DNA of 64,000 nucleotides from Rhizomys pruinosus (Eukaryota; Chordata; Mammalia; Rodentia; Spalacidae). The DNA is taken from NCBI GenBank assembly GCA_009823505.1, contig VZQC01004717.1, positions 975,337 to 1,039,336 on the forward strand, given 5' to 3'. Positions 55,276 through 64,000 of this stretch are shown here, in pieces (positions within the stretch are counted from its first letter, which is position 1; every line of letters begins with the position of its first letter). Below the pieces are notes generated by a model that ran no database searches, was not told where the DNA came from, and worked only from the letters and a program-made list of their open reading frames with translations. A program made the position numbers and the translations under genes.

Positions 55276-55537
55276 TTCAGACATTTTTAAGAAGCTGCTC
55301 CTTGCTCTTCTCTCTTCTTCCTGGTGTTCCTGTACACACAGGTTGGATATTGGTATGCTTTATTGAATCTCACATTTCTCTCAGGTTTTGTTCACTTCAT
55401 TTCATTTCATTTTTTTTTTTCCCTCTGTTCTTTGATTTACAGAATATCTATTGAGCTATCTTCCAAGTTGCTGATTCTCTCTTCTGCTATTTTAAAAAAT
55501 TCTAATTTCTTTTAGTGGATTTAATTAATTAATTAAG

Positions 55538-55715
55538 ATTATTCTTTTCAGCCGGGCATGGTGGCACATGCCTTTAATCCTGGCACTTAGGAGGCAGAGG
55601 CAGGCAGATGTTTATGAGTTCAAGGCCAGCTTGGCCTACAGAGCCAGTTCAAGGACAGCTGAGGCTACAGGGACACCCTGTCATGAAAAGACCAAAAAAA
55701 AAATTATTCTTTTCA
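55538..55715 (+). mobile_element. B1 SINE with 13-bp target-site duplication
   Basis: B1 (55551-55702) between exact copies of ATTATTCTTTTCA, inserted in the old L1. Confidence 0.97.
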
Positions 55716-56065
55716 AATCTAAAATTGTCTTTAACAATTTGCCTTTGATATTCTTTATAAGGCTTTGCCACTCTTCTCTAAGAAGTTTCCTTTAGTATTT
55801 AGAGCAATAGCATGTTTTTCAGTCTTTATCTAGTAAAACAACACCATCCTAGGCAGTTTCCGGGCCATTTCCCAATCACTGTGTATATGTCATACTTTCT
55901 TATTTTGTTTTGTTTTTGCATCTCTTTTTTATGCTATTGCTGACAACTGGACATTTCAGAAAACGACAGTTCTGATAGTGTTGTCCTTCACCACAGTGCC
56001 CGTTTTTGTTGTTTGCTTGCTTTGTTTGTTTAGTGACTGACTGTATTCCCACAATGTGGAGCCTG

Positions 56066-56355
56066 TGGTGCTGCCCCTCAGAATGTACAACATTGGGTAT
56101 GTTCATATTTACCCTAGGATGAGAATGGGATTAGGAAGGATTTCCTTGTCTGTCTTCTTCCTTAATCTCTCTTTTACACCATCTGCCTCTGATGGCGTCA
56201 TAAGCAACTGTTAGGCTCCATTAACTGCTGACTGACCATCTTACTGTTTTGACCATGCCACAGCACAAAAATTGCTTTATAGTCTTATTTAATTAATTTC
56301 AAGCTTTTAGTGAGGTAATTTTGAGAGTAGTCTTTGAGGTTTGTTTGAAACCTGG

Positions 56356-56356
<1 letters not shown>
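56066..56356. other. No recognised feature
   Basis: Unique-looking, or unrecognised L1 5' sequence. Confidence 0.3.

Positions 56357-56402
<46 letters not shown>
56357..56402. repeat. (GT)n microsatellite
   Basis: About 23 GT units at the tail side of a minus-strand B4. Confidence 0.96.
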
Positions 56403-56405
<3 letters not shown>

Positions 56406-56666
56406 GTCATAGTTCAACCTCATATGTTGTTCCTCAGGCACTATTCACCTTGTTTTTTTGTGATAAGGTCTGTCTTATGGCCTGGAGCTCACTGATTAGG
56501 AGGCTTGGATGACTGACCACTGAGCTTCAGGGATCCACCTGTCTCTGTACTTAGCACTGGAATTTCAAGTGGTGTGGTGTCATTATGCTCTTGGGTTCTG
56601 GGTGTCAAACTCAGGTCCTTATGCTTCAAGGTAAACACTTCATTGACTGAGATACCTCCTGAAACC
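56403..56666 (-). mobile_element. B4 SINE
   Basis: Antisense B4: GATAAGGTCTGTCTTATGGCCTGGAGCTCACTGATTAGG..GTTCTGGGTGTCAAACTCAGGTCC..TGACTGAGATACCTCCTGAAACCC. The (GT)n is its tail. Confidence 0.8.
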
Positions 56667-57491
56667 CGGTAAGGTAATTCATGTTTGTTTCTACCAGTGG
56701 TTTTCTCTGATAAGCACTCTTATGTTAAAGCACCAGCAGTTCTGTTTCAAATAAAGTCAGTTTCTTTGGAGGGAGAACTTCAGGGCTCTTTTTCCACTAC
56801 CTTGTCTACTCTGTAGGCAAAAATCTGAGTCACTGTCATAGATTTGGGGACAGTGTAAGGGGTCTGCTTCTCTCAAAATGACACCCTTGATTTATGAGTT
56901 GGGCTTGGAGAAGATGACATCCTCTGGTGAGGGGCAATGAATTCTCAGTGTTCTCAGCCTGCCAGGCCTGGGGCAGAGTTTCCACCAAATCTGTAGTGAC
57001 CAGGTAAAGAAGGGAGCCCCTACCCCCTTAGCCACACTCACCAGGGATTTCATCTGTGCAAGCCAAAGTCAGCGATGAGGAGTGCTGGTTGGCCTGTCTC
57101 TTCTGGGAAGAGACTATGGCCCTTGAATAGGAGACAGCGGTAGCAAGAGCCCATCATCTCGGCCACACCCAACTAGACTGAAACGTCCATCATCCCCCAT
57201 GCTGGGCTGTAGTTGGGGACAGAGGAAATGTATAATGCCTCCGGCATCCAGATTCATGCTGTTCTTAGGCAGATTTAGCATATTTTTAAGATGTGTAGTT
57301 CTTTATTTGGCAGATATACATAGGACATACATGAGACACTTTCCAAAGACTTTGAATAATTTTTTGTTACTTTGCTTCTTTGTTGTTTTTTTTTTCTGTG
57401 AAGTGGGTCCATGGAACAGTTCCTTCCTCTATTCCATAAATAGAAGTCTCACTAGTGTCACATTTTTTGTAAAATATTTAGCTATGTGAAA
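56667..57491. other. No recognised feature
   Basis: About 0.8 kb. It could include the 5' UTR of the old minus-strand L1, but I cannot confirm this. Confidence 0.35.
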
Positions 57492-57699
57492 GAATGATCA
57501 TAACATAAAGAATGATGAGAATAATTTTAAAATAGCTTCAATATAGCTCCAATTTTGTTAATATATGTCTAAGAATTTTGTATAAACATTTTTGTATATT
57601 AAAGAGATTAGAAAATATAGTCTTAACATTGATCTTTTATTTACTATTTTTTCTTAAACTTAGGGAATGTCAGTTATTTACTTGTGAACATTTTGTTCA

Positions 57700-57828
57700 T
57701 TACTGAGGGGGCATGTGCCCCCTCCTTCCTTCCACCTTTATGTAAGTAAATTCTGGGGATCTAACTCAGCTTGTCAGGCTTACATTAGGCAGCAAGTACC
57801 TTTACTGGCTGAGCCACTTTGACGGCCC
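57700..57828 (-). mobile_element. B3 SINE fragment (duplication copy 1)
   Basis: CTGGGGATCTAACTCAGCTTGTCAGGCTTACATTAGGCAGC..TTTACTGGCTGAGCCACTTTGACGGCCCC: antisense B3 head. Repeated at 59171-59299. Confidence 0.75.
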
Positions 57829-58092
57829 CCAGATTTTCTTTAATGAATACATATATTATTAATACGATAAAAATTAAAGTGAGATATAATGTCTGAGTAA
57901 TTTGTATAAGCATGTTTTTGTTGACATACCTCCTTGGAAAAATGCAGCAGTATTGGGGGGGTTGCAGTTCTGGAAATGCTCACACAGTTCACTTAGGCAC
58001 TGGTAGAAGTGCCACTGTGATAACTGTAGCAGTTATAAGAGCTGGTATAGTATAGAATCAAGTGACAGGGCCTGAAATATGACTTGCTTTGA

Positions 58093-58093
<1 letters not shown>

Positions 58094-58134
<41 letters not shown>

Positions 58135-58137
58135 CCT
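58094..58137. repeat. (CT)n tract, short allele-like copy
   Basis: CT repeat with one TTT interruption. The copy at 59567-59617 is uninterrupted and about 12 bases longer. Confidence 0.93.
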
Positions 58138-58265
58138 GTCTGTCTTACTATATAGCCCAGCATGGCTTTTTCAACTTGCTTTGGAGCCTAGGCTGGACTC
58201 AAACTCATGATCCTCCTGCCTTTGTCTCTGGGTGCTGGGAGCAAGGGATGTGCCACCATGCTTGG
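58138..58265 (-). mobile_element. Old B1 (duplication copy 1)
   Basis: TGTCTTACTATATAGCCCAGCATGGC..CCTCCTGCCTTTGTCTCTGGGTGCTGGGAGCAAGGGATGTGCCACCATGCTTGGC. Repeated at 59618-59750. Confidence 0.8.
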
Positions 58266-58961
58266 CTCTTTTTCTGTCTCTTGGCCTATGATGATGATGC
58301 TGATGAGAACCTCTGAGTACTTAGAGTGAGCCAAATAATTTCCCTGTAATTGACACACTTATTTTTATCTATCTTTATTTTATATTTTTGCTTAAAATTA
58401 TGTTTAGACATCAAGAGCAGAAAGTTTGAATAACAATGAGTGGAAACAGTTAAGGTTTGTTGCTGTTATTGTTTGGGGTTTTTCTTTTTTTTCAAATTTT
58501 ACCAGAGGGTCCTATACGTAGTTATTAGTGAAGTTTCTAAGTTCTTAACTGTGCTACTAGTATGCCTGCAGGTGTTCAGTGGTTCTGCACAGAGTGTACT
58601 AATGAGTTGTTATATTTTGCCATTATGCTGACTTTTAGATTTGTGGTTGTGGAATTCTGTGGAGGATTGAGAGAATATTGATCCAAGGATAACTTGAAGA
58701 GGGTGTGAGGACTGGGTCTGAGAAAGGTGTAAAGAGAATGTAGACTCAGTCATGCAGTAAGGGGATTAGCTTAGCTCAGTCAGGGTGAAGGGAGGAGGAG
58801 TGAGCCGGTAGTTTGTAGAATTCCATCCACTAAAATTAAGCTAAACTTGCAGGGGAAAAAACCAAGGTAAAGCTGAAGGAAGGCCAAGGAGTAGGTAGTA
58901 TAAAATGACCATCTGAAAGACATAGACTTTGGATCTCTGCTGCAGTAGTTCCTTTGTAGAC

Positions 58962-58962
58962 N
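58962..58962. other. Single N joining two tandem copies
   Basis: The one-base ambiguity sits exactly at the junction between copy 1 and copy 2 of the 1.47-kb duplication. Confidence 0.98.
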
Positions 58963-59170
58963 GAATGATCATAACATAAAGAATGATGAGAATAATTTTA
59001 AAATAGCTTCAATATAGCTCCAATTTTGTTAATATATGTCTAAGAATTTTGTATAAACATTTTTGTATATTAAAGAGATTAGAAAATATAGTCTTAACAT
59101 TGATCTTTTATTTACTATTTTTTCTTAAACTTAGGGAATGTCAGTTATTTACTTGTGAACATTTTGTTCA

Positions 59171-59299
59171 TTACTGAGGGGGCATGTGCCCCCTCCTTCC
59201 TTCCACCTTTATGTAAGTAAATTCTGGGGATCTAACTCAGCTTGTCAGGCTTACATTAGGCAGCAAGTACCTTTACTGGCTGAGCCACTTTGACGGCCC
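59171..59299 (-). mobile_element. B3 SINE fragment (duplication copy 2)
   Basis: Identical to 57700-57828. Confidence 0.75.
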
Positions 59300-59561
59300 C
59301 CAGATTTTCTTTAATGAATACATATATTATTAATACGATAAAAATTAAAGTGAGATATAATGTCTGAGTAATTTGTATAAGCATGTTTTTGTTGACATAC
59401 CTCCTTGGAAAAATGCAGCAGTATTGGGGGGGTTGCAGTTCTGGAAATGCTCACACAGTTCACTTAGGCACCGGTAGAAGCGCCACTGTGATAACTGTAG
59501 CAGTTATAAGAACTTGTATAGTATAGAATCAAGTGACAGGGCCTGAAATATGACTTGCTTT

Positions 59562-59566
<5 letters not shown>

Positions 59567-59617
<51 letters not shown>
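59567..59617. repeat. (CT)n tract, long allele-like copy
   Basis: Pure CT run corresponding to 58094-58137. Confidence 0.94.
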
Positions 59618-59620
<3 letters not shown>

Positions 59621-59750
59621 GTCTGTCTTACTATATAGCCCAGCATGGCTTTTTCAACTTGCTTTGGAGCCTAGGCTGGACTCAAACTCATGATCCTCCT
59701 GCCTTTGTCTCTGGGTGCTGGGAGCAAGGGATGTGCCACCATGCTTGGCT
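59618..59750 (-). mobile_element. Old B1 (duplication copy 2)
   Basis: Matches 58138-58265. Confidence 0.8.
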
Positions 59751-60453
59751 CTTTTTCTGTCTCTTGGCCTATGATGATGATGCTGATGAGAACCTCTGAG
59801 TACTTAGAGTGAGCCAAATAATTTCCCTGTAATTGACACACTTATTTTTATCTATCTTTATTTTATATTTTTGCTTAAAATTATGTTTAGACATCAAGAG
59901 CAGAAAGTTTGAATAACAATGAGTGGAAACAGTTAAGGTTTGTTGCTGTTATTGTTTGGGGTTTTTCTTTTTTTTTTTTTTTTTCAAATTTTACCAGAGG
60001 GTCCTATACGTAGTTATTAGTGAAGTTTCTAAGTTCTTAATTGTGCTACTAGTATGCCTGCAGGTGTTCAGTGATTCTGCACAGAGTGTACTAATGAGTT
60101 GTTATATTTTGCCATTATGCTGACTTTTAGATTTGTGGTCGTGGAATTCTGTGGAGGATTGAGAGAATATTGATCCAAGGATAACTTGAAGAGGGTGTGA
60201 GGACTGGGTCTGAGAAAGGTGTAAAGAGAATGTAGACTCAGTCATGCAGTAAGGGGATTAGCTTAGCTCAGTCAGGGTGAAGGGAGGAGGAGTGAGCCGG
60301 TAGTTTGTAGAATTCCATCCACTAAAATTAAGCTAAACTTGCAGGGGAAAAAACCAAGGTAAAGCTGAAGGAAGGCCAAGGAGTAGGTAGTATAAAATGA
60401 CCATCTGAAAGACATAGACTTTGGATCTCTGCTGCAGTAGTTCCTTTGTAGAC

Positions 60454-60970
60454 ATGCATCTCCAGGGCCTGTGGCCTGTATTGAACATCTGATTGATAAA
60501 GACTGTCTCAGGATTACAGGTCATGAACAGTACAGTATAGTCCACTTGCCCAGATGTTCTAACTCCATTTCCATTTAGGAGCCTGTTTTCCAAATCATAT
60601 GGAATTAACCATGCACAAATATTTTGTCGGTGTAAAATGGAGGAGACAATCTGTTAGGATTGTATGTTAAAATGTAAACTTTAAGAGGAACTGAAACATT
60701 AATCTTGTGATTTTTTTGCTTTAACTGCATTATTAATTTTTAGACTTACAACTTGAAGTTGGTAGGCAAAAGAATCTGGCTAATATGAATAGTTCTGAAG
60801 TTTTAGGATGGCTTGTTTCCCTATATATTTATATTTATACAAGTCACTGATGTCTGTATCTCTATATCCATGTACTTAATTAGTTTTTAGGTTGTTTTGC
60901 TTCTGAGTATTCTTTACAATACCCTGAAAACATTTGAACCCTAAAAGAGACTATTAAATATATGAAATTT
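60454..60970. other. No recognised feature
   Basis: Unique-looking, AT-rich DNA. Confidence 0.4.
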
Positions 60971-61161
60971 GAAAGTGTATTTAGCCGGGCGTGGTGGCGC
61001 ACGCCTTTAATCCTAGCACTTGGGAGGTAGAGGCAGGCAGATTTTTGTGAGTTCAAAGCCAGCCTGGTCTACAGAGTGAGTTCCAGGACAGCCGGGCTAC
61101 AGGGAGACCCTGTCTCGAAAAGACCAAAAAAAAAAAAAAAAAAAAAAGGAAAGTGTATTTA
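60971..61161 (+). mobile_element. B1 SINE with 13-bp target-site duplication
   Basis: B1 (60984-61148) with a 23-A tail, between exact copies of GAAAGTGTATTTA. It retains most CpGs, so it is among the youngest here. Confidence 0.98.
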
Positions 61162-61356
61162 AAATATTGGAGGAAGTAACTAAATAAGCGGGAGAAATTG
61201 TACATAAGAATGATTGTTTTAAAAGAATTCATAACCTGATTAACTTGAGTTAGCCAAATATTAATAAAAGAACAAGTATAAGTGACTCGTTCATTAAAAT
61301 TTTAAGCAGGAGAACATGGTTTGTTAATTGCACTTAAAATGTGAGGATGCTAGATT

Positions 61357-61629
61357 TAAATTTTACAATATTTTTTTAATTTTAATTTTATTTATTTATT
61401 CATTTATTTTTTTATGTGTATGAATGTACTGTCTGCATGCAGGTTTGTGCACCCGTGTCGTGCAATGCCACGGAGGTCAGAATAAGGCGTCGGATTCCCC
61501 TGGAACTGGAGTTAAAGACGGTTCTCAGCCGCCATGTGGGTGCTGGGGATCGAACCCTGGTCCTCTGCAAGAGCAGTCAGAGCTCTTAACCGCTAGGCCA
61601 TCTCTCTAGCCCCTAAATTTTGCAATATT
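61357..61629 (-). mobile_element. B2 SINE with 16-bp target-site duplication
   Basis: Antisense short-subfamily B2 between TAAATTTTACAATATT and TAAATTTTGCAATATT (one mismatch). CpG-rich and young. Confidence 0.97.
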
Positions 61630-62300
61630 AGTAAGTACATATTAATTTAAAGCCAAAGTAACTGTAACTTGTTTTCTCTGTACAAAGGCTCCTCAAGCTT
61701 GCAAAGGCAGCACACTGACACAGTTCCATTCTGCATGAATAGAGGCTTTGTGGATCCATTCTCTGTTTACTCAGACCATAGCACTTGTCTAGACAAGGAC
61801 AATGAGCTGCTTAGTGCCAGACATGAAGGGAGCAGCAGGTTCCAAGAACTCATGGTGTGCTGTGGTTGTTGGAAAGCCGTCTTCCACTGAGGCCCAGGCC
61901 ACTCTACCCCTTGCATAACATTCTTAAAACAATATTTTTTTTCTAACTAAAAAGTGAAATCTGCTCTTGGATTAGGGAAGACAAAGGATGTTCCATTTAG
62001 CAGCTTTGGTTACTCTGACAGCAAAGCCAAAAAACATTGCTCACAGGATTCCTGACCGCTGAGCAGCCTGGGGCATGTGTTCTGCTGAGATACTTCCAGA
62101 CCATCCTCTTAAAAAGGAAGATTTTACAGTTCCTATAAGGCTGTATTGACATCTTCCCTTGTCCAGAAGAACAGAATGTCAGTCTATTTATTATTACTGC
62201 ACCTGATACACTAGTAGTTGAGAATTCACCAGCTGAAAGTACTGTTCTCTTCCTTGCCCACTGTAAGGCCTCTGCCTCTTAGTATATCTAAATAGACGAT
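61630..62300. other. No recognised feature
   Basis: Unique-looking. TTTTCTCTGTACAAAG followed by a 73-codon open frame (61669-61890) looks superficially like an acceptor and exon. The frame starts with TTG, has no family resemblance and lacks a donor. Confidence 0.35.
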
Positions 62301-62703
62301 GTGCTGTTTTCCAGGGTGGGAGTGTCCTTGGTGTGTCTCCATATGAGGCTGCTAGGGGAGGTCGTTAGTATTAGCCAGTCGGTTTGTGCGTTCGAGGTTT
62401 GTCAGAAGATGTGTGTCTTGAAGCTGCTGGGCGCAACTCCATCTTTGATAATGTGCAACCTGTTCCTTAGTGAAGATGGCTTCCTGTTCATCAAGAGCCC
62501 ATGGTGCCACTTTCCAAAATCTTCCTTAAAAATCTCCATTAAGGAAGTAATCTCCCTAAAGATCATCAAGTGCATCTTCCTTGGTCAATTGATTTTTATT
62601 TACTTATTTTTAATTGCTTTTATTATTTTATTTTGTGAATCTGGTGACAAACCAAAGCATCCATGATGTCAGGCAGGCTCTATTTCTGAGCTATATTTTA
62701 GCC
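62301..62703. other. Unresolved segment open on both strands
   Basis: A 121-codon plus-strand frame (62301-62666) overlaps a 57-codon minus-strand frame with ATG (62402-62575). I recognise neither product. The C-terminal third of the plus frame is T-rich low-complexity sequence. It could be a decayed processed pseudogene, but I cannot name a parent. Confidence 0.2.
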
Positions 62704-62904
62704 CTTCAACTGTTTGTTTGTATTTATGTATGTACTTATTTATTTATTTAGGACTTTTCAAGACAGGGTCTCCCTGTAGACCCAGCTGTCCTGGAACTCA
62801 CTCTGTAGACCAGGCTGGCCTTGAACTCACAAAGATCCACTTGCCTCTGCCTCCCAAGTGCTAGGATTAAAGGTGTGCACCACTACGTCTGGCTTCAACT
62901 GTTT
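62704..62904 (-). mobile_element. B1 SINE with target-site duplication
   Basis: Antisense B1 with a (TTTG/TTTA)-rich tail, between exact copies of CTTCAACTGTTT. Confidence 0.96.
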
Positions 62905-63514
62905 TTATTTTAATTCAACAACTTTACCTGACATTTTCAGAAGTAGCCTCAGTTCTAAAACTCTTGTGTGATGGGGAATGACTGAAGTGACAGTAAAAGG
63001 GCATTCTAGACAGACTGTCAGACATACAGCAAATGTATCACTGGGCCCTTTGGTTTCCAGAGGTTGATTTTTAACCTGAGTCCTCAGAGCTTGGGGTTGG
63101 CAGACAATAGAATTTCTTGCCAGTCATACTCCTGGACACAAGCCTCAGGCCTGGGCACTGTGTCTCTCTCTGTGTTCCATAGTGACTCTCTGGGTCCCTG
63201 TTTGGGTCTCTTTATTTATGTTAACCACCTTGCCTCTTGAACCTGGCTTCTAATTTATTTGTCACCACTTCTAACTGGGGCATCAGAGCATCGTGTTGTG
63301 GTGAGGGTGGCTGAAGCCTGTCACTGTCCCAGAGAGCAGGTTGCTGACATTTTAATGCTCAACCCATTACCTGGGAAACTTAGGTAGGTGCAGCTGCTGA
63401 ATCCAAAGGACTTGTGTGGGGCAGGCCAGGCGTCAGTGCTGTACTTCTGGTACTTAAATGTGAAGACCCAGGATTTAAAGATATTTCAGATTTCCTCCTT
63501 TCCCTCTCTCCCAG
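62905..63514. other. No recognised feature
   Basis: Unique-looking DNA. Confidence 0.4.
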
Positions 63515-63917
63515 TTTGTCTTCCATTGCTGTGACAAAACACTCTGACCAACACCAACTTCAGGAGGAAAGGGTTTATTCAGCTTACATCTCCTGGGTCA
63601 CAGTTCATCACTCAGGTAGCACAAGGCAGGAACTCAGGGCAGGAACCTGGAAGCAGGAGCTGAAGCACAGACCATGGAGGAATGCTGTCCACTGGCTTGC
63701 TCCCTTGGCTCATGCCCAGCCCGCCTTCTTATATGGTACACAACAACCTGCCCAGGGTGGCACTACTCATTGTGGGCTGGGCCCTCCCACACTGCTCAAC
63801 CATCAAGACAATACTCCACAGATGTGGCCACAGGCCAATCCAATGGAGCCAATTCCACAACTGAGGCTCCCTCAACCCAGGTGTGTCAAGCTGACACTAA
63901 AGCTATCCAGCACACCC
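63515..63917 (-). mobile_element. LTR-like repeat
   Basis: TTCCATTGCTGTGACAAAACACTCTGACCAAC..AGGAAAGGGTTTATTC..GGAACCTGGAAGCAGGAGCTGAAGC..GTGGGCTGGGCCCTCCC, ending in GTGTGTCAAGCTGACACTAAAGCTATCCAGCACACCC. The best-preserved copy of this class in the window. Confidence 0.7.
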
Positions 63918-63958
63918 TCCCTCCCTCCCTCCCTCCTTCCCTCCCTCCCTCCCTCCTT
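63915..63958. repeat. (CCCT)n microsatellite
   Basis: CCCT units with CCTT interruptions. Confidence 0.93.
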
Positions 63959-64000
63959 ACAATTGTCCCTCCCTTTCTTTTTTTTTTCCTTCTGTTCTTT

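Larger units (their letters stand above)
54720..56065 (-). mobile_element. Ancient L1 (minus strand), ORF1/5' region
   Basis: Antisense pieces of the L1M ORF1 and upstream region in order: CTGAGATTCCTTGGCTGTGTAGTG, TTGGTATGCTTTATTGAATC, ATTGAGCTATCTTCCAAGTTGCTGATTCTCTCTTCTGC, CAGTCTTTATCTAGTAAAAC, GGGCCATTTCCCAATCACTGTGTATATGTCATACTTTC and CTGACAACTGGACATTTCAG. Two younger B1 copies interrupt it. Decayed beyond function. Confidence 0.78.
57492..58961 (+). repeat. 1.47-kb tandem duplication, copy 1
   Basis: Starts GAATGATCATAACATAAAG and ends CCTTTGTAGAC, directly before the N at 58962. It matches 58963-60453 with eight substitutions and two length changes: a shorter CT tract and T8 instead of T17. 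Contains a B3 fragment (57700-57828), a (CT)n tract and an old B1. Confidence 0.97.
58963..60453 (+). repeat. 1.47-kb tandem duplication, copy 2
   Basis: 1491 bp beginning at the base after the N. The 21 extra bases relative to copy 1 are accounted for by the longer CT tract (+12) and T run (+9). It contains the second copies of the B3 fragment and old B1. Confidence 0.97.

Noticed and set aside
4409..61613. tRNA genes at the many GGTTCGATCCCCAGC B-box-like motifs
   Set aside because: Each belongs to a B2, B4, B3 or ID SINE head. None folds into a complete tRNA with an acceptor stem.
61669..61890. 73-codon frame after a splice-acceptor-like TTTTCTCTGTACAAAG
   Set aside because: It starts at TTG, has no donor, and shows no family that I recognise. 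Too weak to call an exon.

Overview
The window looks like gene-poor nuclear DNA from a muroid-type rodent, either intergenic or from long introns. The diagnosis rests on its repeats. There are dozens of B1 (7SL-derived) and B2 (tRNA-derived) SINEs, B3 and B4 SINEs, an ID/BC1-like fragment, Lx-like L1 3' ends and MaLR/ERVL-type LTRs. Mammal-wide MIR and ancient L1 (L1M) remains lie underneath. The B2 copies differ from the house-mouse B2 I know in the tail and in an internal 17-bp duplication, so I do not think this is Mus. I cannot name the species.

I found no convincing host protein-coding gene, tRNA or rRNA gene, or CpG-island promoter. Almost all the longer open frames are translations of SINEs, microsatellites or LINE fragments. 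The exceptions, near 17.8-18.2 kb and 62.3-62.7 kb, are described as unresolved.

Layout. 0-10 kb: a B1, an L1 3' end, LTR-like pieces, an inverted B2 pair, an inverted B1 pair and a local 178-bp direct repeat. 10-20 kb: B1/B2/B4 copies, a perfect 16-bp-arm palindrome at 14.75 kb, an unresolved possibly ERV-derived stretch at 17.8-18.7 kb and the end of an L1 ORF2. 20-31 kb: a large pyrimidine microsatellite, L1M 3' ends, a minisatellite, a B1 nested in a B2 tail, a B2-head/B1 composite and a B1 with an internal hexamer expansion. 31-42 kb: an Lx-like 3' UTR, several SINEs with clear target-site duplications, MaLR-type LTRs, another L1M ORF2 end and two repeat-poor islands. 42-49 kb: a second composite SINE bounded by an 18-bp target-site duplication, young B2 copies and two L1 3' UTRs. 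49.9-56.1 kb: the decayed body of one old minus-strand L1, cut by younger insertions including a third composite. 57.5-60.5 kb: a 1.47-kb tandem duplication whose copies abut at a single N, most simply an unmerged contig overlap. 60.5-64 kb: B1, B2, LTR-like sequence and low-complexity DNA.

The most interesting results are the B2-head/B1 composite SINE, which one copy shows moved as a single unit; the N-joined duplication, which looks like an assembly artefact; the perfect palindrome carrying two inverted YY1-like cores; and the nested history of the old L1.
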